Positions 7,790 through 13,832 of a stretch of DNA of 19,332 bases are shown here, piece by piece (positions within the stretch are counted from its first letter, which is position 1; each line of letters starts with the position of its first letter). The notes under the pieces are model-generated. The model saw only the letters and a program-made list of their open reading frames with translations. It was not told where the DNA came from and ran no database searches. The position numbers and the translations under genes are program-made. The stretch is from Campylobacteraceae bacterium (lineage in GTDB: Bacteria > Campylobacterota > Campylobacteria > Campylobacterales > UBA6016), in contig JAEMQC010000132.1 of the NCBI GenBank assembly GCA_022758985.1, positions 1-19,332 of the forward strand. Direction: 5' to 3'.

Positions 7790-8830
7790 ATGAAACTCCT
7801 AGTATCAGCCTTAGAGCCATCCGCAAACCTACATCTAGAAAACCTCCTGCATTCACTGGGCAAAGTGGAGCTAAAAGGGATATTCGACGAGAAGTTCGGC
7901 TCTCCGCTGCTTCCTTCCGGAAGTTTTGGCGTTATGGGCTTTATAGACGTACTTTCCAAGGTGCCGATGGCAAAAAGGGCCATCAAGGAGATGGCGGCTA
8001 TGGCAGCGGAGTGCGACGCGGTGCTGCTCATAGACTCTCCGGCATTTAATATCCCGCTGGCGAAAGCGATAAAAAAGAGCAGTCCGAATACGAAGATAAT
8101 CTACTACATCATCCCGCAAGTGTGGGCATGGAAAGCAAAGAGGGTGGCCGTAGTCGAGAGCGTCACGGACGTGCAAGCGGCAATACTGCCTTTTGAGCCA
8201 AAGTTTTGGAACCGTGCCGTATTCGTCGGCAACCCGCTGATGAACGAGATAAAAGAGAAAAAAGTAAGACCGACGAACTCCAATATCACGGCCTTTTTGC
8301 CGGGCAGCAGAAGAAGCGAGATAACAAAGCTAATGCCTGTATTTAGAGAGGTGGCGCAAAGGATAGAGGGTATCAAGATACTTGCCGTACCGCCCTTTTT
8401 TGACGATGCAAAAATAGCCGAGCTTTACGGCGATACGAGCCTTTTTGATATAGTCAGAGACGCCAAGTACGCCCTAATGCAAGCCTCAAAAGCCGTAGTA
8501 TGCTCCGGCACCGCAACGCTAGAGGCTTCCATCATCGGTACTCCAACGGTGCTTGTCTATAAAGCCAAGTGGTTCGACTACCAGATAGCAAAGCGGTTCG
8601 TAAAGCTAAACCATATAGGACTCGCAAACATCATAGCCGATTTCGAGGGGCTAGGAGAGATACATCCGGAACTGGTTCAAGAGGACGTAACTAGCGAAAA
8701 TATCATAAGAGAGCTATCCAGGATAAACGAAGCGGAGTTTTTGCAAAAATCAGCCACCCTCAGGGAGCTGCTAGGGCACAAAGAGGCAGATTTGGCGCAG
8801 ATAATAGAGGATATTACTTCCCGCCCATAA
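7790..8830 (+). CDS. lpxB: Lipid-A-disaccharide synthase LpxB
   Basis: LpxB condenses UDP-2,3-diacylglucosamine with lipid X to form the lipid A disaccharide at the inner membrane. The protein has 346 residues. Its N-terminus reads SALEPSANLHLENLL, the divergent form of the GEPSGDLHG motif that I associate with Campylobacterota. Downstream are VMGFIDVL, LLIDSPAFNIPLA (DxPxFN), YYIIPQVWAWKAKR, AVFVGNPLMNE and LPGSRRSEI, all family landmarks, then the C-terminal half with CSGTATLEASIIGTPTVLVYK. The sequence is intact. The start ATG has only a weak AAGAAG upstream. Its end overlaps the tail of the decayed Sel1 gene on the other strand by 17 bases, and no hairpin terminator is visible after it. 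A second lipid A enzyme candidate (LpxH-like) lies about 3.3 kb further on. Confidence 0.95.
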   Translation: MKLLVSALEPSANLHLENLLHSLGKVELKGIFDEKFGSPLLPSGSFGVMGFIDVLSKVPMAKRAIKEMAAMAAECDAVLLIDSPAFNIPLAKAIKKSSPNTKIIYYIIPQVWAWKAKRVAVVESVTDVQAAILPFEPKFWNRAVFVGNPLMNEIKEKKVRPTNSNITAFLPGSRRSEITKLMPVFREVAQRIEGIKILAVPPFFDDAKIAELYGDTSLFDIVRDAKYALMQASKAVVCSGTATLEASIIGTPTVLVYKAKWFDYQIAKRFVKLNHIGLANIIADFEGLGEIHPELVQEDVTSENIIRELSRINEAEFLQKSATLRELLGHKEADLAQIIEDITSRP

Positions 8831-9201
8831 TCTCCAGCAGAGAGTTTGCTTTGTTTTCATACTCTTGTTTTTTGTGTCGTTTAGTAGTTTTTTAAGGATA
8901 TTTTTTGCCTTTTTAGCGTCTTTGACGACACCCTATCTGCCCTCATAATATACGTACGCCATAGCGATATAAGCCTCGTCATAATACCTATCCGCGGCCT
9001 TTTGGTACCATTTGAGAGCCTCTTTACAGTCTATTTTGACACCCTTGCCGTACTCGTGATAAGCCCTATGTTGTAGTTCGCCACTCCGCTTCCACGCACG
9101 GAGGCTTTTCTGTACCAGTAGAGGGCTTCATTGTGGTTTTGCGGTACGCCGGAACCGTGGGTATACAAAAGGCCGAGTTCGAACTGTGCTATGTTAGCCA
9201 A
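8814..9201 (-). pseudogene. Decayed Sel1-repeat (TPR-like) protein gene
   Basis: The stretch between lpxB and the oxidoreductase gene has no intact frame, but its minus strand carries consecutive Sel1-like repeats. From about 9195 downwards it reads AQFELGLLYTHGSGVPQNHN, then EALYWYRKASVRGSGVANYN; after a one-base frame change near 9058-9064 it continues YHEYGKGVKIDCKEALKWYQ and KAADRYYDEAYIAMAYVYYE. An in-frame TAG follows at 8935-8933, then GVVKDAKKAKNILKKLLND, another one-base change at the six-base T run 8868-8873 (A run on the coding strand), and the tail KQEYENKANSLLEIMGGK with a stop at 8816-8814. The normal N-terminus and any signal peptide are missing: the frame opens directly after the neighbouring oxidoreductase stop codon. 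Sel1 proteins are usually secreted or periplasmic solenoid proteins. Three separate lesions argue for a true pseudogene. Confidence 0.75.
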
Positions 9202-9225
9202 CAGCTTATGTTTTGTTGAATGTTT

Positions 9226-10116
9226 TTATAAAGAGAGTATTTTTAGCGTTTTAAGAGAGTCTTCTATGGTCGCAAGATCTCCACGCTCTCCGCTTTTAAG
9301 GTAAGATAAGAATGCCTCAAGCTCGAATTTTAACGGTTCCCCCTTAAACACTATACAGTCTCTGACAACATACGAGTTGTTGGCCTGAAAAGCGCTAAAC
9401 TCTTTTAGGTCTTGTCCCATTAGATCCGCGTCGTAGTAGCCCTCTTTTGCGGAGACCTCTATCCTTCTTTTCTTAAACGGAGTTAGCCAGTTCGTCGTGA
9501 TATTGGCGACTATCTCGTTTTCTAGCTCAAAGGAGAGTACTGCGTTATCTTCGTGGTGGTCGTGGATTTTTTGGGATTTGTATATGGAGCACTTCTTTAT
9601 TTCGCTTCCGGTCAAAAAGCGTATAAGATCTATATCGTGCACTGCAAGATCGGTGAGTATCCCGACATCTGCTATACGCGGAGGGAAGGGTCCTACTCTG
9701 GTAACGGATATAGTGTACAGCTCTTTACCGGCTAGCTCTTTTTTCAGCTCTCTGACTACCGGATTAAACCTCTCGATATGACCTACCGCACTCTTTACAC
9801 CCTTCTCTTCCGCCAGTTTTGACAGATAGATAGCGTCTTCTACTTTATCCGCGGCAGGTTTTTCTAAGAATATATCCACGCCTTTGTTGATAAAAAACTC
9901 CGCCACCTCTTTGTGCAAAAAAGTCGGTACAGCTATGATAACCGCGTCAGGTTTTATCTCTTCGTACATCTTTTTGTAATCGGCGTATACGCTTTTACCG
10001 TCATGTTCTTTTACTACGGCGTCGCATAGCGCTGCAGGCTCTACTTTCATATTTTTGAGCACCCTGTAGTGGTTTTTACCCATTACCCCAAGTCCCACGA
10101 TAGCCAATTTGGTCAT
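9226..10116 (-). CDS. Gfo/Idh/MocA family NAD(P)-dependent oxidoreductase
   Basis: This 296-residue enzyme has an N-terminal Rossmann fold (TKLAIVGLGVMGKNHYRVLK) and the family Glu-Lys-Pro motif (DIFLEKPAADKVEDA), followed by GHIERFNPVVREL and the LAVHDIDLIRFLTGSE helix that lines the sugar site. I start at ATG 10116, because the longer frame (10302) would add 62 residues unrelated to the fold and cross the greA promoter; AAGG lies about 8 bases before this ATG. The substrate is probably a sugar or sugar nucleotide. The GHIERFNP segment resembles UDP-N-acetylglucosamine 3-dehydrogenase (GnnA), which supplies a diaminosugar for lipid A, and lpxB is nearby. However, the partner aminotransferase gnnB is not in the window, so I leave the symbol blank. 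It is divergent from greA and followed in the same frame by the Sel1 remnant. Confidence 0.85.
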   Translation of the reverse strand: MTKLAIVGLGVMGKNHYRVLKNMKVEPAALCDAVVKEHDGKSVYADYKKMYEEIKPDAVIIAVPTFLHKEVAEFFINKGVDIFLEKPAADKVEDAIYLSKLAEEKGVKSAVGHIERFNPVVRELKKELAGKELYTISVTRVGPFPPRIADVGILTDLAVHDIDLIRFLTGSEIKKCSIYKSQKIHDHHEDNAVLSFELENEIVANITTNWLTPFKKRRIEVSAKEGYYDADLMGQDLKEFSAFQANNSYVVRDCIVFKGEPLKFELEAFLSYLKSGERGDLATIEDSLKTLKILSL

Positions 10117-10159
10117 TTTCAAAACCTTGCTTTTTATTTTGGACTGATTGTAACCAAGA

Positions 10160-10188
10160 GCGACTAAGAAAGAGTTTTTTGTTATAAT
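10160..10188 (+). promoter_or_regulatory. Extended -10 promoter for the greA operon
   Basis: TGTTATAAT (10180-10188) combines an extended TGn element with a perfect TATAAT. The -35 position (GCGACT, 10160-10165, 17-base spacer) matches the consensus weakly, as is common with extended -10 promoters. Transcription would start near 10195, so the open frame beginning at 10187 cannot be used in full, which supports the greA start at 10220. It is the only good promoter seen for the greA-to-cheW run. Confidence 0.55.
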
Positions 10189-10219
10189 GAGACAAAACCC
10201 CAATAAGGATGCGTGCGAA

Positions 10220-10705
10220 ATGCAAAAAGAGCCTATGACGAAGTTCGGTTTTGACAAGATAGCAAAAGAACTCGAACAGCTAAAAACAGTAGAGAGAAAC
10301 AAGATAGCCGAAGAGATAGCGGAAGCCAGGAGTCACGGCGACCTATCGGAAAATGCCGAGTATGATGCGGCAAAAGAAAAACAGTCACACCTTGAAAAAA
10401 GGATAGCGCAGTTAAGCGATATGCTATCTCGTGCACAGGTAATCGACCCGTCTACGCTAAAACACGAAAGGGTATGTTTTGGCTCCACTGTCAAAGTATG
10501 CAGCAGCAAAGACGGCAAAGAGCTCTGCTATACGATAGTCGGAGCGATAGAGTCCGATCCAGCAAAAGGGCTCATCTCTTTCAACTCTCCGCTATCAAAA
10601 GCGCTTCTTGGCAAAGAAGAAGGCGATACGCTGACTATCGAGCTTCCGGGCGGTGCGGACGAGTTTGAAATAGTAGAAGTGTACTACGAAGAGATAAGCT
10701 TTTAG
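10220..10705 (+). CDS. greA: Transcription elongation factor GreA
   Basis: GreA binds the secondary channel of RNA polymerase and stimulates cleavage of backtracked RNA. The 161-residue protein starts MQKEPMTKFGFDKIAKEL, aligning with the MQxxPMT start of the family. An AAGGA (10205-10209) precedes the ATG by 10 bases. The first 75 residues form the coiled-coil hairpin with the acidic tip (RSHGDLSENAEYDAAKEKQ) that coordinates the catalytic magnesium. The second half is the FKBP-like domain (FGSTVKV, YTIVGAIESDPAKGLISFNS, a hydrophobic end FEIVEVYYEEISF). It is the first gene of the long plus-strand run, and its TAG is directly followed by the dut ATG with no base between. Confidence 0.95.
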   Translation: MQKEPMTKFGFDKIAKELEQLKTVERNKIAEEIAEARSHGDLSENAEYDAAKEKQSHLEKRIAQLSDMLSRAQVIDPSTLKHERVCFGSTVKVCSSKDGKELCYTIVGAIESDPAKGLISFNSPLSKALLGKEEGDTLTIELPGGADEFEIVEVYYEEISF

Positions 10706-11143
10706 ATGAAAAAACTGGACGTAAAAGTAAAGATACTAAGCGCTGATGCGGTAATACCAAAATACCAGACAAGCGAAGCTGCTGGATTTGATCTGCACTC
10801 CGTTGACGAAAAGACGATCAAAGCAGGCGAACGGGATGTAGTCAAAACAGGGCTTGCCGTCACTCTTCCAAATGGGTATGAACTGCAAGTCCGACCTCGT
10901 AGCGGTCTAGCTCTCAAAAACGGCATAACTGTACTAAATACTCCAGGAACAGTCGATAGTGACTACCGAGGGGAGCTTATGGTAATTCTTCTTAACACCT
11001 CAAAAGAGGATTTTGTGATAAAAAAAGGGGATCGCATAGCCCAAGCCGTCATAAAAGAGATACTTCAAGCAGATTTTGCGGTAGTAGACGAGCTAGACTC
11101 CACCGAGAGGGGCAGCAAAGGATTCGGGAGTACCGGAAAATGA
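10706..11143 (+). CDS. dut: Deoxyuridine 5'-triphosphate nucleotidohydrolase (dUTPase)
   Basis: The trimeric dUTPase hydrolyses dUTP to dUMP and pyrophosphate, keeping uracil out of DNA and feeding thymidylate synthesis. All five family motifs are visible in 145 residues: AGFDLHS (26-32), PRSGLALKNG (64-73), the uracil-binding GTVDSDYRGE with Asp84 and Tyr87, GDRIAQAVI, and the C-terminal glycine-rich RGSKGFGSTG that closes over the phosphates. The ATG directly follows the greA stop, and the TGA overlaps the argC ATG by 4 bases, so expression is presumably coupled on both sides. The gene is complete. Confidence 0.96.
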   Translation: MKKLDVKVKILSADAVIPKYQTSEAAGFDLHSVDEKTIKAGERDVVKTGLAVTLPNGYELQVRPRSGLALKNGITVLNTPGTVDSDYRGELMVILLNTSKEDFVIKKGDRIAQAVIKEILQADFAVVDELDSTERGSKGFGSTGK

Positions 11144-12147
11144 TAAACGTCGGCATCATAGGCGTTAGCGGCTATACGGGCTTGGAGCTCGTAAAAATGC
11201 TTATCTCGCATCCGAACTTCAAACTGGCATACGCCGCAAATACGGAAGGTGGAACAACACTATCAAAACTACACCCTTCGCTAGAGGGCGCAATAGATTT
11301 GTCCGTCGAAAAAACCGATGCCAAAAAAGCGGCCGCACTTTGCGAACTGGTATTTTTGGCGCTACCTCACAAAGCCGCAATGGGTACTGCAAAAGAGCTT
11401 TTGGCTTTAGGCGCAAAAGTAGTCGATCTATCGGCAGACTATAGAACATCAAAAGAGTCGTACGAAGCCAACTACTGCCCGCACGAAGACGTTGAAAATC
11501 TATCACACGCCGTCTATAGCATCCCTGAACTTCACGGCGAAATTGTCAAAAACGCAAGACTCGTAGCAAATCCAGGTTGCCACGTAACGGCTACGCTCAT
11601 GGCGCTCACACCGTTTTTGCCGCATATAGACTTATCGAAGCCGATATTCGTAGACTCGAAAACAGGCGTATCGGGCGCTGGAAAATCTCTGAGCGCTACT
11701 ACCCACTACGTTGCGGTAGACGAAAATGTGAACCACTACAATATTATAAAGCATCGCCATGCGGCCGAGATAATGGAACACGCATCGAAGCTAGCGAGGC
11801 AAAAAGTGGATGTTACGTTCGTGCCGACCTTGGTACCTATGAGCAGGGGCATGATGGCGACCGTTTTTGCTACGCTAAAAGACGAGGTGGAGCCGCAAGC
11901 CATACTTAAAAAATATTATAGCGGCAAGCCGTTCGCCAGGGTCAGAGAGGAGTTGCCGCACACAAAAAACGTCAGCGGCACAAACTTCGCAGACCTATAC
12001 GCCGCAAAAAACAAGAGTGCACTCGTCTCTATCTGTGCGATAGACAACCTGATGAGGGGCGCCAGCTCTCAGGCCTTAGCCAACGCAAATATAATGTTCG
12101 GACTGCCGGAGGATACCGGGATACCGAAAATTGCATATGTCCCTTGA
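11140..12147 (+). CDS. argC: N-acetyl-gamma-glutamyl-phosphate reductase
   Basis: ArgC performs the NADPH-dependent reduction of N-acetylglutamyl phosphate to the semialdehyde in arginine synthesis. The 335-residue protein begins with the Rossmann motif GIIGVSGYTGLELVKML and carries the catalytic cysteine at residue 147 in LVANPGCHVTATL, preceded by VVDLSADYR. The substrate-binding KHRHAAEI segment and FVPTLVPMSRGMMATVFATL follow, and SGTNFADLYAAKN appears near the C-terminus. Length and motifs are typical and the frame is intact. It overlaps dut by 4 bases and the next gene by 11 bases. No other arginine gene lies nearby, so the position in a mixed housekeeping operon says nothing about arginine control. 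Confidence 0.95.
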   Translation: MINVGIIGVSGYTGLELVKMLISHPNFKLAYAANTEGGTTLSKLHPSLEGAIDLSVEKTDAKKAAALCELVFLALPHKAAMGTAKELLALGAKVVDLSADYRTSKESYEANYCPHEDVENLSHAVYSIPELHGEIVKNARLVANPGCHVTATLMALTPFLPHIDLSKPIFVDSKTGVSGAGKSLSATTHYVAVDENVNHYNIIKHRHAAEIMEHASKLARQKVDVTFVPTLVPMSRGMMATVFATLKDEVEPQAILKKYYSGKPFARVREELPHTKNVSGTNFADLYAAKNKSALVSICAIDNLMRGASSQALANANIMFGLPEDTGIPKIAYVP

Positions 12148-12880
12148 GTTAAAAGAGGGTGCGCTATTTCTAACGGACACCCACTACCCAAGACACAAAG
12201 ATGAGCTGCTCTCCCTCTTTGACGCTTTTTTGCTATCTCCGCCGCCGCAACTTTTTTTGCTCGGCGATATATTTGAGTTTTTGAGCGAGCCGCTTTCTTA
12301 CTCTATTCTCTACAACAAAGAACTCATAGAAAAAATAAATCTTCTCTCTCAAAAAACCGAGCTCATATATCTAGAGGGCAACCACGATTTTCTGATAAGC
12401 GGTATTTTCCCAAATTCAAAAGTATTTCAGATAGAAGCACAACCGGTAAAGTTTAGCTTTAAAGGCAAGACGCTCGGCATTATGCACGGCGACAAGTTTG
12501 AGAGGCTAAGATATAGGGCATACGCCAAAATAATCAGAAACGGCTTTATGATTAGATTTTTAAGGCTTCTGACCCTCGATATAAACGGCAGATTTGCCAA
12601 AAAGCTATACAAAGCGCTTCTAAAAAAGAATCTTTGCAGGGATTTTCCGGACTTTGAGAAAAAAAAGCTCTCAATCTTGCCGCTTTATAATCTGGATGGA
12701 ATAGATATATTGGTAGAAGGACACTATCACCGCAGGGTATCACTATCATATGGCAACATAAATTACGAAGCTCTTTCAGCTTTTGCGTGCAATAAAAGTT
12801 TTTTTAAAGTAAAATCCCAAAATAACGATATTCGCTTTGTAGAAATGAGTTTAGGAGCTTTTCAAAATGAACAAGCCTGA
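12137..12880 (+). CDS. LpxH-like calcineurin-family metallophosphoesterase (probable UDP-2,3-diacylglucosamine pyrophosphohydrolase)
   Basis: A two-metal phosphoesterase of 247 residues. The metal ligands are visible in order: DTH (Asp14, His16), GD (Asp44 in LFLLGDIFEF), GNHD (Asn82-His83-Asp84), the histidine of MHGDKFERLRYRAY (His117), and GHYHR (His196, His198). The GDIFEF and MHGD followed by a tyrosine-rich helix resemble LpxH, which splits UDP-diacylglucosamine to lipid X in lipid A synthesis. LpxH proper has GNRD where this protein has GNHD, so I leave the symbol open and the substrate as probable. I start at ATG 12137 (MSLELKEG) rather than the TTG six bases upstream; no good ribosome binding site is near, so translation is likely coupled to argC, which it overlaps by 11 bases. 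It overlaps cheV by 14 bases. Confidence 0.75.
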   Translation: MSLELKEGALFLTDTHYPRHKDELLSLFDAFLLSPPPQLFLLGDIFEFLSEPLSYSILYNKELIEKINLLSQKTELIYLEGNHDFLISGIFPNSKVFQIEAQPVKFSFKGKTLGIMHGDKFERLRYRAYAKIIRNGFMIRFLRLLTLDINGRFAKKLYKALLKKNLCRDFPDFEKKKLSILPLYNLDGIDILVEGHYHRRVSLSYGNINYEALSAFACNKSFFKVKSQNNDIRFVEMSLGAFQNEQA

Positions 12881-13811
12881 TAATATACTGCAGGTCGGCT
12901 CCAATGAGATGGAGCTTGTAGATTTTAGGATCTATAAAGAAGAAAACAACGAAGTTTACGAAGGTATTTACGGGGTAAACGTAGCAAAGGTAAGGGAGAT
13001 TATAAATATCCCGAAACTAACCGAACTACCAGGCTCCCCTGAGTACGTAGACGGCATATTCGACCTTAGGGGCGTAGTAATTCCCGTCGTAAACCTTGCA
13101 AAATGGATGAACATAAAGACGCCGGAAAATAAAAACATAAAACCGCGCGTAATAATCACGGAATTTAACAACATCCTGATAGGTTTCGTCGTCCACGAAG
13201 CAAAAAGAATCAGAAGAATAAACTGGAAAGATATAGAGCCGGCGAGCTTTAGCATGAAGAGCGGCACAGCTATGGATAAAACCAAAATTACCGGCGTAAC
13301 GAAGATAGAAAACGACGACGTTCTTTTGATTCTTGACCTTGAGTCGATAGTCGAGGAACTTGGACTGTTTACCGCCAATACGGAAGTGCTGGACAAACTG
13401 GAAAAATACTCCGGTATTGCGCTGATACTAGACGACAGCCAAACAGCCAGAAAAATAGTAAGAGAAAGCATGACAAAAATGGGCTTTACGGTAGTCGAAG
13501 CAAAGGATGGCGAAGATGGCCTAGCAAAGCTAAACGACCTTCACGAGCAGTACGGCGATTCACTAAAAGAGATGCTAAAAATAATAGTTTCAGATGTCGA
13601 AATGCCTAGAATGGACGGTTTTCATTTTGCGTCTAGAGTAAAACAAGATGAAAGATTTAAGAGCATTCCGGTGATCTTTAACTCTTCAATAAGCGATGCG
13701 TTCTCCGATGCTAGAGGCGCAGCAGCAGGCGGTGAGGCGTATTTGGTCAAATTCGACGCAAATAAGTTTCACGACGAGATATCTAGAGTATTAAAAGCAC
13801 ATCTGGGCTGA
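12867..13811 (+). CDS. cheV: Chemotaxis coupling protein CheV (CheW domain plus receiver domain)
   Basis: CheV connects chemoreceptors to the kinase CheA and adds a phosphorylation-controlled adaptation step. Residues about 18-170 form a CheW-like domain (YGVNVAKVREIINIPKLTEL, GSPEYVDGIFDLRGVVIPVV). Residues about 183-314 form a receiver domain with the acidic pair at 189-190 (ALILDDSQTAR), the predicted phospho-acceptor Asp243 in IIVSDVEMPRMDG, and Lys295 in AYLVKFD. The length of 314 residues is usual. A GGAG about 9 bases before the ATG lies within the preceding gene, which it overlaps by 14 bases. The next gene, cheA, follows after 21 bases. The gene is complete. Confidence 0.95.
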   Translation: MNKPDNILQVGSNEMELVDFRIYKEENNEVYEGIYGVNVAKVREIINIPKLTELPGSPEYVDGIFDLRGVVIPVVNLAKWMNIKTPENKNIKPRVIITEFNNILIGFVVHEAKRIRRINWKDIEPASFSMKSGTAMDKTKITGVTKIENDDVLLILDLESIVEELGLFTANTEVLDKLEKYSGIALILDDSQTARKIVRESMTKMGFTVVEAKDGEDGLAKLNDLHEQYGDSLKEMLKIIVSDVEMPRMDGFHFASRVKQDERFKSIPVIFNSSISDAFSDARGAAAGGEAYLVKFDANKFHDEISRVLKAHLG

Positions 13812-13832
13812 TGGGAAAAGGAGAAGTTAAAA

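Noticed and set aside
8831..8880. Rho-independent terminator after lpxB
   Set aside because: T-rich stretches are present but no convincing GC stem precedes them; the T run belongs to the Sel1 remnant on the other strand.
10117..10302. Longer N-terminus for the oxidoreductase (start at 10302)
   Set aside because: The added 62 residues are not part of a Rossmann fold, they run through the greA promoter and into greA, and a good AAGG lies just before the ATG at 10116.
11577..11909. 110-residue plus-strand frame inside argC
   Set aside because: It is the +1 shadow of ArgC, which is intact with its catalytic cysteine; the frame is Arg/Tyr-rich without fold features.
12968..13471. 167-residue open frame on the minus strand inside cheV
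   Set aside because: It lies fully antisense to a strongly supported CheV, has low-complexity Ser/Ile-rich composition and no recognisable motif. It is a by-product of codon use.
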